A stretch of 64,000 nt of DNA from positions 1,998,536 to 2,062,535 of the forward strand of contig NZ_SMRO01000002.1 of the NCBI RefSeq assembly GCF_004359985.1, read 5' to 3'. Under the pieces are notes generated by a model that saw only the letters and a program-made list of their open reading frames with translations, was not told where the DNA came from and ran no database searches. Both the position numbers and the translations under genes were made by a program. Each line of letters starts with the position of its first letter. Within the stretch, counting starts at the first letter, position 1. Below are positions 36,667 to 46,039 of the stretch, piece after piece. The DNA is from Paraburkholderia flava (GTDB lineage Bacteria; Pseudomonadota; Gammaproteobacteria; Burkholderiales; Burkholderiaceae).

Positions 36667-37128
36667 TCAAGCCGCCGCGCGCTGCTCCTCCACCGACGAG
36701 CACGCCACCAGAATGCTGCACGACACGCGGTCGAGCAGTTGCGTATTACCCGCGCCCATCCACCATCGCGACAGGCCCGTGCGACAGCGATGCCCGACGA
36801 CGACCAGATCGGCTTGCAGTTCGTTAGCGAGATTCGCGATTTCGTCGATCGGATGGCCGAACGCGAAATGCCCCTGCGCAGTTACACCGCGCTCGGTCAG
36901 CCAGTCGACGCCTTCCTGGAGAATGTCGCGCGCAGTCTTCTCGAAACTGCCGCACGCCACGTCGGTCAGCAAACCGGCGCTCTGCGCGATGCTGGACCGC
37001 ATATCGACCACGGATAGCAAGTGCGTCTGGGCTTTCAGATCCAGCGCGAGATCAGCGCCGCAGCGCAATGCCTTGCGACCCTCTCGGGAGCCGTCGTAAC
37101 ACAACAGGATTTTCTGGTAGCTCGCCAT
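36667..37128 (-). CDS. Universal stress protein
   Basis: UspA-family protein of 153 residues with the alpha/beta nucleotide-binding fold. It begins MASYQKILLCYDGSREGRKAL at ATG 37128, with ggag upstream, and ends with VVVGHRCRTG followed by the small-residue loop near the C-terminus, related to the ATP-binding GxxG motif. In-frame codons upstream (to 37167) lack a better start. UspA proteins accumulate on stress and growth arrest; the ligand here cannot be read from sequence. Confidence 0.9.
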   Translation of the reverse strand: MASYQKILLCYDGSREGRKALRCGADLALDLKAQTHLLSVVDMRSSIAQSAGLLTDVACGSFEKTARDILQEGVDWLTERGVTAQGHFAFGHPIDEIANLANELQADLVVVGHRCRTGLSRWWMGAGNTQLLDRVSCSILVACSSVEEQRAAA

Positions 37129-37393
37129 GATGATCTCCGTCCGCGCCAATCGCGGGCTTCGATTCAATCATGGTGCGCCGCAATTCAGGTTGCAAGGGAT
37201 GGAAAACGCCAGGTACGTCCGGCCCCGATATGGGGCGTGCGGCACTGCAAAAGCACGCGCAACGCACGCCCTCGGCCGCCCAACGAGCGCCGCGACCGAT
37301 CCGTCGATGCCCTAGAATGGCAAGCCTTGCCGGCACCCGCAGCGTCATCTGATGCGTTGCGCCGGCGCATCGTTTCCGGAGTCTTCGTCATCC

Positions 37394-38308
37394 ATGTCGG
37401 ATACCGCCATCGAGTTTCACGAGGTTCGCAAGCATTACGGTGAGAAAACGGTCGTCGACGGCCTGTCGTTTCATGTGCGGACCGGCGAGTGCTTCGGTCT
37501 GCTCGGCCCGAACGGCGCCGGCAAGACGACCACGTTGCGGATGCTGCTCGGCATCGCAGCCCCCGATGCAGGGGCGATCCGCCTGTGCGGCGAACCGATT
37601 CCCGCACGCGCGCGATTCGCGCGGATGCGCATCGGCGTCGTGCCGCAGTTCGATAACCTCGACCCGGATTTCACGGTCAGCGAGAACCTGCTGGTGTTCG
37701 GCCGTTACTTCGGCCTGAGCGCCGCGCAGACGCGCGCGCTCGTGCCGTCGCTGCTCGAATTCGCGCGACTCGAGAGCAAGGCACACGCGCGCGTCAGCGA
37801 ATTGTCTGGCGGGATGCGGCGACGTCTGACGCTGGCACGCGCGCTCGTCAACGATCCCGACGTGCTGATCATGGACGAGCCCACCACCGGTCTCGATCCG
37901 CAGGCGCGTCATCTGATCTGGGAGCGTCTGCGCTCGCTGCTCGTCCGCGGCAAGACGATCCTGCTGACCACGCACTTCATGGAAGAAGCCGAGCGACTCT
38001 GCAACAGGGTGTGCGTGATCGAGGAAGGACGCAAGATTGCCGAAGGCGCGCCGTCGGAACTGATCGCGTCGGAGATCGGCTGCGACGTGGTCGAGATTTA
38101 CGGTCCGGACCCGATCGCGCTACGCGACGAACTCGCGCCACTCGCGGTGCGCACGGAGATCAGCGGCGAGACGCTGTTCTGCTATGTCGAGGACGCACAG
38201 CCCGTACATGCAAAACTCTCACAGCGTACCGATCTGCGTTACCTGCATCGCCCGGCGAATCTCGAAGACGTGTTCCTGCGTCTGACCGGCCGCGAGATGC
38301 AGGACTGA
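37394..38308 (+). CDS. nodI: NodI-type ABC transporter ATP-binding protein
   Basis: 304-residue ATPase of the DRA/NodI family. Walker [11 protein letters not shown], signature [17 protein letters not shown], Walker [13 protein letters not shown] and the C-terminal [17 protein letters not shown] block typical of NodI-like exporters. Start ATG 37394 ([20 protein letters not shown]); an earlier start at 37352 is less likely. The permease follows 83 bp later. Named NodI by similarity; no nodulation genes are nearby, so the cargo is not expected to be a Nod factor. Confidence 0.9.
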   Translation: MSDTAIEFHEVRKHYGEKTVVDGLSFHVRTGECFGLLGPNGAGKTTTLRMLLGIAAPDAGAIRLCGEPIPARARFARMRIGVVPQFDNLDPDFTVSENLLVFGRYFGLSAAQTRALVPSLLEFARLESKAHARVSELSGGMRRRLTLARALVNDPDVLIMDEPTTGLDPQARHLIWERLRSLLVRGKTILLTTHFMEEAERLCNRVCVIEEGRKIAEGAPSELIASEIGCDVVEIYGPDPIALRDELAPLAVRTEISGETLFCYVEDAQPVHAKLSQRTDLRYLHRPANLEDVFLRLTGREMQD

Positions 38309-38391
38309 TCGCCGGATTAAAGAGACAAGACGAGACGCGACACAACACACGGACGCAGACCACCTGAGTCCCATGGAGACAAATCCGCATC

Positions 38392-39222
38392 ATGGACGCA
38401 AGCCGTTTCGATACACCCGCTCAAGATCAGGCACCGACCGCCGCACGCTTCGCCGCGCTGCCCGCGAACGCGGTGAACTGGGTCGCGGTGTGGCGCCGCA
38501 ACTATCTGGTGTGGCGCAAGCTCGCGCTCGCATCGATGTTCGGCAATCTCGCCGATCCCATGATCTATCTGTTCGGACTCGGCTTCGGCCTGGGGCTGAT
38601 GGTCGGGCACGTCGACGGCGTGTCGTACATCGCGTTCCTCGCGGCCGGCACGGTCGGGTCGAGCGTGATGATGTCGGCGAGCTTCGAGGCGACCTATTCG
38701 GGATTTTCGCGGATGCATGTGCAGCGCACGTGGGAAGCGATCATGCACACACCGCTCACGCTCGGCGACATCGTGCTCGGCGAAACGATCTGGGCGGGCT
38801 GCAAGGCCGTGTTGTCGGGTGCGGCGATCATGCTGGTCGCCGGTGCGCTCGGCTATGCGAGCTTCCCGTCGGTACTCCTTGCGTTGCCGGTCGTCGTGCT
38901 CGCGGGGCTCGCGTTCGCGAGCGTCGCGATGATCGTCACCGCGCTCGCGCCGTCCTACGATTTCTTCATGTTCTATCAGACGCTCGTGCTCACGCCGATG
39001 ATGCTGCTGTCCGGCGTGTTCTTTCCGGTCACACAGCTACCGTCGATCGCGCAGCACATCACGCAGTTGCTGCCGCTAGCGCATGCGGTCGAACTGATCC
39101 GGGCCGCGATGCTCGGTCGGCCGGTCGAGCATGCGACGCTGCACGTCGCGGTGCTCGTGGCCTATGTGGTCGTGCCGTTCTGCGTGTCGGCGGTGCTGTT
39201 CAAGCGGCGGATGATGCGCTAA
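38392..39222 (+). CDS. nodJ: NodJ-type ABC-2 transporter permease
   Basis: 276-residue inner-membrane protein with six hydrophobic segments and the ABC-2 export motif region ([20 protein letters not shown], then [21 protein letters not shown]). It pairs with the preceding ATPase gene. NodJ-like proteins export oligosaccharide or lipid-linked compounds; the substrate here is unknown. Confidence 0.9.
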   Translation: MDASRFDTPAQDQAPTAARFAALPANAVNWVAVWRRNYLVWRKLALASMFGNLADPMIYLFGLGFGLGLMVGHVDGVSYIAFLAAGTVGSSVMMSASFEATYSGFSRMHVQRTWEAIMHTPLTLGDIVLGETIWAGCKAVLSGAAIMLVAGALGYASFPSVLLALPVVVLAGLAFASVAMIVTALAPSYDFFMFYQTLVLTPMMLLSGVFFPVTQLPSIAQHITQLLPLAHAVELIRAAMLGRPVEHATLHVAVLVAYVVVPFCVSAVLFKRRMMR

Positions 39223-39275
39223 CGGCGACGCATCGCGTAGCCGTCAGGCGTTGTGATCGGAATGGGGATCGCGAT

Positions 39276-39698
39276 TCAGTCTTCGTCGTCGGTCCACGGA
39301 ATATCGACATCAGAAATGAACGCGACCGTCGCGAACGGACCGCCTTCCTGGCGCCCGATCTTGCCGTCGGCGCGCTGCCATTCGACGCGAAACACCGTCG
39401 AAGGATCGTCGGCCATCAGCCGGATCGTGCGCAGTTCGTCCGGATCGGCTTCCTCGACCGTGCCGTCGAGCGATACCAGCAGTGCCTGCGGCCACAAGCC
39501 ATCAGCCGGATCGTAGATGCGGTCGCCGTCGTGAATCAGCGTGAACGCTTCGACGCCGATCGTCGCCGATGCCTCGACGATCATCTTGCCCAGCGCGCGC
39601 AGTAATGCGGTAGCCCGCGCCGAGTTCGCCTGGCGGATCGCAAGATCGCCGCGCGTCAGCGCCTGTTCGAGTTTCGGATTGGTTTTTTGTTGGGCCAT
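39276..39698 (-). CDS. Conserved hypothetical protein
   Basis: 140 residues (MAQQKTNPKLEQALTRGDLA), soluble, no signal peptide. A helical N-terminal half is followed by a beta-rich acidic part (FTLIHDGDRIYDPADG, RLMADDPSTVFRVEWQRADGK) and a very acidic end (DVDIPWTDDED). No family recognised. It ends 53 bp after nodJ on the opposite strand. Codon use fits the neighbours, supporting a real gene. Confidence 0.65.
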   Translation of the reverse strand: MAQQKTNPKLEQALTRGDLAIRQANSARATALLRALGKMIVEASATIGVEAFTLIHDGDRIYDPADGLWPQALLVSLDGTVEEADPDELRTIRLMADDPSTVFRVEWQRADGKIGRQEGGPFATVAFISDVDIPWTDDED

Positions 39699-40093
39699 TC
39701 GATGTCCTGAGTCCGATAACGTAATAGCGGCGGCACGCCGGCGTCATTCGCCGGTCGCGCGCAAAGGCGCCGCGCGACACGCGTAAAAATACGCATCGCG
39801 ACTGAATCGTACCATTGCAACAGGGGCCGGCTCACTAGCTGTTGGGCTCGAGCCGCACATGTCGCGCCGGATAGCCTTACCCAGTTTAGGTCGCGATTGG
39901 CAATCCGCGCAGGGAGATTTACCCGTGACGTGCGTGGACGGCAACAGAGTCGACTGAGGAAGAATAAGCGCCGCCCCCGCAGGTGGGGCACGGCCGAGCC
40001 GTGTAGAAACGGCGCGGGTCCCGAAACACCGGTCGCATACGGACCAGCATTTCGGGACCCACAAGGACTACGAGCACTACGCGTACTACACGC
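39699..40093. other. Intergenic region between the hypothetical gene and tas
   Basis: 395 bp with no credible gene. The right part has a strong inverted repeat (40016-40060, listed separately) followed by a short repeated pattern around 40069-40090 (acgagcactacgcgtactacacg). The left part must contain the promoter of the 39276-39698 gene, but no clear hexamers are visible. Confidence 0.5.
40016..40060 (-). repeat. Large inverted repeat downstream of tas
   Basis: Perfect 11-bp arms gggtcccgaaa (40016-40026) and tttcgggaccc (40050-40060) enclose a 23-base interior that has its own ggtc/gacc pairing. It lies 34 bp after the tas stop. It lacks a U run, so it may be a weak terminator, an mRNA-stabilising hairpin or a protein site. 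Confidence 0.5.
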
Positions 40094-41146
40094 TCAAGGC
40101 GCGGGATTCGGCTGCAGTTCGTGCAGCGCGTCGATCTCGGCGAGAACTTCGGGCGACAGCTTCACGTCGACGCTCCCGATGTTTTCCTTCAGTTGCTCGA
40201 GCGACGTCGCGCCGATCAGATTGCTCGTGACGAACGGCCGGCCATTGACGAACGCGAGCGCGAACTGCGCGGGCGACAGACCATGCCGCTTCGCGAGTTC
40301 GACGTAACGGCTCGTCGTCTGCACGGTATGCGGCTTGCTGTAACGCGCGAACCGTTCGAACAGCGTGATGCGTGCGCCTGCCGGCCGCGCGCCGCCTTCA
40401 TACTTGCCCGACAGCCAGCCGAACGCGAGCGGCGAATACGCGAGCAGCCCGACGTGTTCGCGATGCGTGAATTCCGACAGACCGCTTTCGAACGTGCGGT
40501 TCAGCAGGCTGTACGGATTCTGGATCGATACGATGCGCGGCAGACCGACCTTCTCGGCCGCCCGCAGAAACTGCGCGACACCCCACGGCGTTTCGTTCGA
40601 CACGCCGATATGCCGCACCTTCCCTTCCTTCACGAAGTCCGCGAGCACCGACAGCGTTTCTTCGATCGGCACCGTGTACGCGTCTTCGAGCCACGGATAA
40701 ACGTTGCGACCGAACGTCATCGTGCTGCGGTCCGGCCAGTGCAGCTGGTACAGGTCGACGTAATCGGTCTGCAGGCGCTCGAGACTGCCGTTCAGCGCCT
40801 CGGTCAGATTCTTGCGGTCGAACTGGTTGCCCTCGCCGCGGATATGCCGCGGATTGTGCGGCTGACGCGCGGGACCTGCGATCTTCGTCGCGAGCACGAT
40901 CCGGTCGCGCGCGCTGCGATGCTGCGCGATCCACGTGCCGATGTAGCGCTCGGTCAGGCCCTGCGTTTCGGCGCGCGGCGGCACCGGGTACATTTCGGCG
41001 GCATCGATCAGCGTGACGCCCTGGTCGAGTGCGTAATCGATCTGCGCGTGCGCGTCCTGCTCTGTGTTCTGCTCGCCCCACGTCATGGTGCCGAGTCCGA
41101 TCAGGCTGACCTGCACGTCCGTATCGCCAAGTCTGCGGTATTCCAT
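40094..41146 (-). CDS. tas: NADP(H)-dependent aldo/keto reductase, Tas type
   Basis: 350-residue TIM-barrel aldo/keto reductase. It closely follows the E. coli Tas pattern: MEYRRLGDTDVQVSLIGLGTMTWGEQN, DAAEMYPVPPRAETQGLTE with the catalytic D and Y, LYQLHWPDRS with the active-site His, and IQNPYSLLNRTFE. E. coli Tas was found as a suppressor of tyrosine auxotrophy, but the natural substrate is unclear. The gene is single and diverges from the MFS pump gene. Confidence 0.9.
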   Translation of the reverse strand: MEYRRLGDTDVQVSLIGLGTMTWGEQNTEQDAHAQIDYALDQGVTLIDAAEMYPVPPRAETQGLTERYIGTWIAQHRSARDRIVLATKIAGPARQPHNPRHIRGEGNQFDRKNLTEALNGSLERLQTDYVDLYQLHWPDRSTMTFGRNVYPWLEDAYTVPIEETLSVLADFVKEGKVRHIGVSNETPWGVAQFLRAAEKVGLPRIVSIQNPYSLLNRTFESGLSEFTHREHVGLLAYSPLAFGWLSGKYEGGARPAGARITLFERFARYSKPHTVQTTSRYVELAKRHGLSPAQFALAFVNGRPFVTSNLIGATSLEQLKENIGSVDVKLSPEVLAEIDALHELQPNPAP

Positions 41147-41275
41147 CGAACGGTTCCTGTTGGTTGAATAAGCGCGAATATGCGGAAAGCGTCGAAGTTA
41201 CCATGACAGCACGGCGTCTGCAGCGCCGCTAGAATGTGAAGCTTTCCGTCAGCCAGTCTTGCCTTTGGGAGTGTC

Positions 41276-42712
41276 GTGCCGATGTCAGAATCGCCGTCCG
41301 TTGCCGCGCCCCCCGCCGGCTCGTCGCTGATCGTCACGCTCGTCGCCGCCGCGTTCTTCATGGAGAACCTCGACAGCACGATCATCGCGACCGCGCTACC
41401 GCAGATGGCGCGCTCGTTCGGCGTACATCCGGTCGACCTCAGCATCGGCATCACGTCCTACCTGCTGACGCTCGCCGTGTTCATCCCGATCAGCGGCTGG
41501 ATCGCCGACCGCTTCGGCGTGCGCACCGTGTTCACGGCGGCGATCGCGGTTTTCACGGGCGCGTCGATGCTCTGCGGGATCACCGACGGACTCGTCGCGT
41601 TCACCGCCACGCGCGTGCTGCAGGGGATCGGCGGCGCGATGATGGTGCCGGTCGGCCGGCTCGCCGTGCTGCGCGCCACACCGAAAGACGATCTGATGCG
41701 CGCGATCTCGATCATCACGTGGCCCGGACTCGTCGCGCCGGTGATCGGACCGCCGCTCGGCGGATTGATCACGACGCACGCGTCGTGGCGCTGGATCTTT
41801 TATCTGAACGTGCCGCTCGGGCTGATCGGTCTCGTGCTCGCGTGGCGCTTTCTCGACAACGCCAAAGAACCCGAACGGCGACCGTTCGACGGCATCGGCT
41901 TTGCGCTGTGCGGTATCGCCGGCACCGCGATCATGTACGCGATGGAGCTGACCGGCCGCGCCGACGCACCGTGGCGGCAGGCGCTCGCGTTCCTCGTGGT
42001 CGGCTGCGCGGCCGGCGCGGCTGCGCTGTTTCACCTGCGCCGCACGGCGCATCCGGTCATCGATCTGTCTGCGTTTCGTGTGAAAACGTTCGCGGTCGCG
42101 AACGGTGGTGGGCTGCTGTTTCGCGTGTCGATCAGCGCGGTGCCGTTCCTGTTGCCACTGATGTTCCAGGTCGGCTTCGGGATGGACGCGTTTCGCTCCG
42201 GGCTGCTGACGCTCGCCGTGTTCGCCGGCAATCTCGCGATGAAGCTCGTCACGACTCCGGTGATGCGGCGCTTCGGCTTCCGTCCGGTGCTGGTCGTCAA
42301 CGGTGCATTCGCGGCGATCTCGCTCGCGGCCATGAGCCTGCTGACGCCGACCACGCCGTACGTGTGGATCGTCGCGGTGCTGTTCGTCAGCGGCCTTGCG
42401 CGCTCGCTGCAGTTCACCGCGATCAACACGCTGAGTTTCGCCGATGTCCCGAAGCCGCAGATGAGCGGCGCGTCGACGTTATCGAGCACGCTCACGCAGA
42501 TGACGATGGGCATGGGCGTCGCAGCCGGTGCGATCGCGCTGCGCATCGCTGCGTGGCTGCACGGACATCCGGCGCAGTCCGTGACGCCCGCCGATTTCAG
42601 CGTCGCGTTCCTGCTGGTCGCCGTGCTGGGCGTCGTCGCGATCTTCGACGTGTTCTCGCTCGATCGCGACGCCGGCGCGCACGTAAGCGGACGCGCGCGA
42701 CGCAACGCATAA
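41276..42712 (+). CDS. MFS multidrug efflux protein, DHA2 family
   Basis: 478 residues with about 14 hydrophobic segments. Motif A appears as GWIADRFGVRTVF, motif C-like VAPVIGPPLGGLITTHASWRWIFY and the first helix NLDSTIIATALPQMARSF carry DHA2 hallmarks. It probably exports drugs by proton antiport; the substrate is unknown. GTG 41276 has gggag 4 bases upstream, while ATG 41282 has the same site at 10 bases; the difference is two residues. It diverges from tas and is followed 12 bp later by a DUF3820 gene. Confidence 0.9.
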   Translation: MPMSESPSVAAPPAGSSLIVTLVAAAFFMENLDSTIIATALPQMARSFGVHPVDLSIGITSYLLTLAVFIPISGWIADRFGVRTVFTAAIAVFTGASMLCGITDGLVAFTATRVLQGIGGAMMVPVGRLAVLRATPKDDLMRAISIITWPGLVAPVIGPPLGGLITTHASWRWIFYLNVPLGLIGLVLAWRFLDNAKEPERRPFDGIGFALCGIAGTAIMYAMELTGRADAPWRQALAFLVVGCAAGAAALFHLRRTAHPVIDLSAFRVKTFAVANGGGLLFRVSISAVPFLLPLMFQVGFGMDAFRSGLLTLAVFAGNLAMKLVTTPVMRRFGFRPVLVVNGAFAAISLAAMSLLTPTTPYVWIVAVLFVSGLARSLQFTAINTLSFADVPKPQMSGASTLSSTLTQMTMGMGVAAGAIALRIAAWLHGHPAQSVTPADFSVAFLLVAVLGVVAIFDVFSLDRDAGAHVSGRARRNA

Positions 42713-42724
42713 GGTTGGCAAGCC

Positions 42725-42937
42725 ATGAATCCCGAACATCTCGAACGACTCGTCACGTACGTGATGCCCTACGGCAAATACAAGGGACGCGTGCTCGCGG
42801 ATCTGCCTGGGCATTATCTAAACTGGTTTGCGAAAGAAGGTTTTCCGTCGGGCGAACTCGGGCGACTGCTCGCGCTGATGCAGGAGATCGATCACAACGG
42901 ACTGAAGGGCCTGCTCGATCCGTTGCGCAAGCGCTGA
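42725..42937 (+). CDS. DUF3820 family protein
   Basis: 70-residue soluble protein with the DUF3820 core MPYGKYKGRVLADLPGHYLNW and helical remainder. The fold resembles a small winged or nuclease-associated unit in annotated relatives, but function is unknown. It starts 12 bp after the MFS gene, so it is likely in the same transcript without an obvious functional link. Confidence 0.85.
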   Translation: MNPEHLERLVTYVMPYGKYKGRVLADLPGHYLNWFAKEGFPSGELGRLLALMQEIDHNGLKGLLDPLRKR

Positions 42938-43016
42938 CGTTCTCCGCGCTTCATGCGTGACGTCTGCGACGCACACGACGTGCGCCTCATGCACGCACGT
43001 CGCCCGCACACGAACA

Positions 43017-43313
43017 TCACCAGACGATCCGCACACCTGCGCTGGTGTCGCCATGTACGCCGAGCCGCACATGGTCGGCTTCGAGGTCGGTGCGTCGCAC
43101 GACGAAGCTCGCACCGCTCGCAAGCCTCTTCGGATTGGGAATCCCGGACGCGCCGGTCAGCGCGCTGCTCCACTGCGGATTCGTCGCGGTGCCGCGGTTG
43201 TAGTCCACATGCACGTCGACGTTACCCGGGCCGAGATTCGTGAACGTCACCGGCGAATGCTGACCGAAGTCGAACGCGACCGTCGTTTCTACATTGATGT
43301 CTTGTTGCGGCAT
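43017..43313 (-). CDS. Small hypothetical beta-rich protein
   Basis: 98 residues with an excellent ribosome binding site (aaggag, 6 bases before ATG 43313). No signal peptide or domain is recognised. The sequence alternates hydrophobic and polar residues (VETTVAFDFGQHSPVTFTNLG, FVVRRTDLEADHVRLGVHG) with many Gly, Asn and Thr, as in beta-sandwich or lectin-like domains. It lies in a loosely packed stretch between the DUF3820 gene and tRNA-His. Possibly accessory; origin and role unknown. Confidence 0.65.
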   Translation of the reverse strand: MPQQDINVETTVAFDFGQHSPVTFTNLGPGNVDVHVDYNRGTATNPQWSSALTGASGIPNPKRLASGASFVVRRTDLEADHVRLGVHGDTSAGVRIVW

Positions 43314-43543
43314 GCTGATCTCCTTGAGAAACGGTCGTCGGGTGCGCGGGATATCCGCGTGCGTTCGACGTCCGATGTCTTGAAGGATGCATGCGGGTAT
43401 GGGTGTCCGGGAATGCGTCGTTCGTTATGGGACGAATGGCTGGGCTGCGTGTCTCAGCGATGCAGACACGACGACACATCACGCAATGTTCAAGCGCGCT
43501 GAGAAAACTTTTGACGTAGGGATTTGCTGCAGAAGAGAAACGA

Positions 43544-43620
43544 TGGGGTGGCTGATGGGACTCGAACCCACGACGACAGGAATCACAATCCTGGACTCTA
43601 CCAACTGAGCTACAGCCACC
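43544..43620 (-). tRNA. tRNA-His (GTG anticodon)
   Basis: On the minus strand the sequence folds as a cloverleaf with acceptor GTGGCTG/CAGCCAC, the extra 5' G (G-1) opposite C73 that marks tRNA-His, D-loop AGCTCAGTTGGTAGAG, anticodon loop TTGTGAT and T-loop GGTTCGAGTCC. The 3' CCA is encoded (43544-43546). The neighbouring dusA modifies tRNA, though its link to this tRNA is only positional. Confidence 0.97.
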
Positions 43621-43707
43621 ACTGAAACATCTCTTTGGCTCACCAAGAACTGGCTTGCCGATCAAGAAGCGAGATTATACAAACATGACCCGCGTTTGCC
43701 TAGCCCT

Positions 43708-44715
43708 TTATTCAATCATCTCGGCCGACTCGCGCAGATACTGCCGCGCCTCGTCGAAGATCGACAGATCGGCGGCGGCAAGCTTCTTGTTGTCGGACAG
43801 CACGCGTCGCCAGCCACGCGCACCCGCGACGCCGCGATAAAGACCCAGCGCATGCCGCGTGATCGAGCTGAGCTGCGTGCCGCGCGCGAGTTCGGCTGCG
43901 CAGTAGTCGATCAGTTTCGCTTCGGCTTCTTCGCGGGTCAGTGCGCGATCCGCTGCGCCGTAGAAGCGCGCGTCCACGTCCGCGAGCACGAACGGGTTGT
44001 GATACGCCTCGCGTCCGAGCATCACGCCGTCGACGTGCCGCAGATGCTCGTCCACTTCATCGAGCGTCTTCACGCCGCCGTTGAGGATGATCTCGAGCTG
44101 CGGAAAATCGCGCTTCAGCTGGTACGCGTAGTCGTATTTGAGCGGCGGAATCTCGCGGTTCTCTTTCGGACTCAGTCCTTTGAGAATCGCGTTGCGCGCA
44201 TGCACGATGAAGACCGTGCAGCCCGCGTCGGCGATCGTGCCGACGAAGTCGCGCACGAAGCCGTATTCCTCTACTGCATCGACGCCGATCCGGTGTTTGA
44301 CCGTGACCGGCACCGAGACCACGTCGCGCATCGCCTTCACGCAATCGGCGACGAGCAGCGGTTCGTTCATCAGGCATGCGCCGAACGCACCGCGCTGCAC
44401 GCGCTCCGACGGGCAGCCGCAATTCAGGTTGATCTCGTCGTAGCCCCACTGCTCACCGAGTTTCGCCGAACGCGCGAGATCGTCCGGTTCGCTGCCGCCG
44501 AGCTGCAACGCGACTGGCGCTTCGTCCGCGGTAAAGGCGAGATGCCGCGCGACGTCGCCATGGATCAGCGCGCCGGTCGTCACCATTTCCGTGTAAAGCC
44601 ACGTATGGCGCGACAACGCGCGATGAAACGAGCGGCAGTGACGATCGGTCCAGTCCATCATCGGCGCAACGCTGACGCGGCGGGGGCTGGGACTGGAAGA
44701 CGGGGCGTGGGACAT
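43708..44715 (-). CDS. dusA: tRNA-dihydrouridine synthase A
   Basis: FMN enzyme reducing uridines to dihydrouridine in the tRNA D-loop. 335 residues from ATG 44715 (MSHAPSSSPSPRRVSVAPMMDWTDRHCRSFH); twelve more in-frame codons upstream are possible. The catalytic Cys is in INLNCGCPSERVQRGAFGACLM, and FMN-contact segments include VTVKHRIGVD and ILNGGVKTLDEV. The N-terminal WTDRHCRSFHR block is typical of DusA rather than DusB or DusC. Confidence 0.94.
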   Translation of the reverse strand: MSHAPSSSPSPRRVSVAPMMDWTDRHCRSFHRALSRHTWLYTEMVTTGALIHGDVARHLAFTADEAPVALQLGGSEPDDLARSAKLGEQWGYDEINLNCGCPSERVQRGAFGACLMNEPLLVADCVKAMRDVVSVPVTVKHRIGVDAVEEYGFVRDFVGTIADAGCTVFIVHARNAILKGLSPKENREIPPLKYDYAYQLKRDFPQLEIILNGGVKTLDEVDEHLRHVDGVMLGREAYHNPFVLADVDARFYGAADRALTREEAEAKLIDYCAAELARGTQLSSITRHALGLYRGVAGARGWRRVLSDNKKLAAADLSIFDEARQYLRESAEMIE

Positions 44716-44988
44716 GGAGACGGCTGGGGCGGCGCAGGCCGCATGGATCAAACCGCGATTTTACCGCAACCCGCCCAACCGGCCACCGGCGGCCTCGTCA
44801 GCGACCCTGCCGGGCCGCAAAGCCCCGCCGGACAGGCCTCAAAGCATTATTCCGATTTTGAGAAAAGTAATTTCGGATTATCGGCATAGATTTTTGATAG
44901 TAAGGGAATACACTAGCTCCATCGACGTTGCAACCAGAACCCAATCCTGCCGCAACGTCTTTCTGAACGAACCGAATGGAGTTACATC

Positions 44989-45264
44989 ATGAAGACCAAG
45001 CTTATCGCTGCAGCACTGATCGCCGCTTCCGCCGCCATCGCGGCTCCTGCTTTCGCCAGCGGCTACGGCCCGGCACCGTTCTACCGTCCGGCGGTGGGCG
45101 CTCCGGCTTCGCAACAAGGCCAGAACTCGCAAACGCTCGCCGCTGAAGCGCGTCAAGCCGCTTCGAACACGGCAACGTCGTACGGTGGCGTGAGCGACAC
45201 GTCGTCGCAAGCCGGTACCCGTGCAGCCGCAACGGGCCCGGGCTCGGTGTTCTTCGGTCATTAA
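44989..45264 (+). CDS. Small secreted protein, unknown function
   Basis: 91 residues: a clear Sec signal peptide (MKTKLIAAALIAASAAIAAPAFA, cleaved after residue 23 by inspection) and a mature chain of about 68 residues rich in Ser, Ala, Gln, Gly and Thr, with no Cys. The gene is followed by a strong terminator (45320-45352), so it is a single transcript and may be abundantly expressed. Resembles the small periplasmic proteins common in Burkholderia; no family assigned. Confidence 0.78.
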   Translation: MKTKLIAAALIAASAAIAAPAFASGYGPAPFYRPAVGAPASQQGQNSQTLAAEARQAASNTATSYGGVSDTSSQAGTRAAATGPGSVFFGH

Positions 45265-45319
45265 TCGATGATCGTACGGCGGGTCGAAGCAGACCTACCG
45301 TAAAAGCAGCAAGCAGTAA

Positions 45320-45352
45320 AAAGCCGGAGGTTCATCAAGAACCTCCGGCTTT
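45320..45352 (+). terminator. Rho-independent terminator after the 91-residue secreted protein gene
   Basis: Perfect 14-bp arms aaagccggaggttc (45320-45333) and gaacctccggcttt (45339-45352) with a 5-base loop, 55 bp after the stop. The A run on the left allows function in the minus direction as well. Confidence 0.9.
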
Positions 45353-45456
45353 GTCGTTTCTGGAACGTGACGAGAACCTGCCTTCCGTCGAATTTTTGGC
45401 GGCGCGCGCAGTCTATCCGTGACAGACGGCCCGATACGGCCGTACAGGAGGACCGG

Positions 45457-45729
45457 ATGAAACTGCACAGACCCAGTCGCATCAACCCACGTCGCATCGT
45501 CGCCACCGCCACCGCACTCGCGTCGATCCTGATGATTGCCGGCAGCGGCAGCGCGTTCGCACAATCGGCCAACGTGCCGGACGGCGCCTCGATGGCGAAG
45601 CCTCCTCAGGCAACCGTCGACGGCGCGACTCCGCACAACCCCGACAACATGCCGATCGAGCGGCCGCGCAAGCCCACCAACGAGAAGATGATGCGCACGC
45701 CGCCCGCCAGCGCCGCCAACGCGAAGTAA
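45457..45729 (+). CDS. Small secreted protein, unknown function
   Basis: 90 residues from ATG 45457 with an almost perfect aggagg site. The N-terminal basic region and hydrophobic segment end in GSAFA, predicting cleavage after residue 35. The short mature part is Pro/Asn/Lys-rich (KPPQATVDGATPHNPDNMPI) and probably disordered. No known domain. It ends facing the Mop gene. Confidence 0.72.
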   Translation: MKLHRPSRINPRRIVATATALASILMIAGSGSAFAQSANVPDGASMAKPPQATVDGATPHNPDNMPIERPRKPTNEKMMRTPPASAANAK

Positions 45730-45756
45730 CACCAGCGGCGCGGACGCTCGCTGAAA

Positions 45757-45972
45757 TCAGAGCCGCGCGATCGACACTTCCGTCGACTTCACGAGCGCGA
45801 CGACTTCCGCGCCGACCTTGAGTTCGAGCTCGTCGATCGAGCGCGTCGTGATCACCGACGTGACGACGCCGAACGGCGTATCGACATCGACTTCCGAGAC
45901 CACCGGGCCGCGGATGATCTCCTTGACCTTACCCCTGAACTGATTGCGTACGTTGATTGCGGAAATGCTCAT
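45757..45972 (-). CDS. Mop-domain molybdopterin/oxyanion-binding protein
   Basis: 71-residue TOBE/Mop domain protein (MSISAINVRNQFRGKVKEIIRGPVV... ending VALVKSTEVSIARL), the size of the molbindins that bind molybdate or tungstate. I chose ATG 45972, because the upstream extension of the open frame is not like the family. It lies 67 bp after ssuB on the same strand and is probably part of that operon, although its ligand there is not obvious. Confidence 0.88.
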   Translation of the reverse strand: MSISAINVRNQFRGKVKEIIRGPVVSEVDVDTPFGVVTSVITTRSIDELELKVGAEVVALVKSTEVSIARL

Positions 45973-46039
45973 AGCGAGTGGCTCCAGTGGATCGACAGAA
46001 AATCGGGCGGACGTTTGCGTCCGCAGTGCTTTACATGCA

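Noticed and set aside
37394..39222. nodI-nodJ as evidence for nodulation genes
   Set aside because: These exporters are widespread in Burkholderiaceae and no nod regulatory or biosynthetic genes are nearby.
43544..43620. tRNA-His as an attachment site of an integrated element
   Set aside because: I saw no integrase and no second copy of the tRNA 3' end in the flanks.
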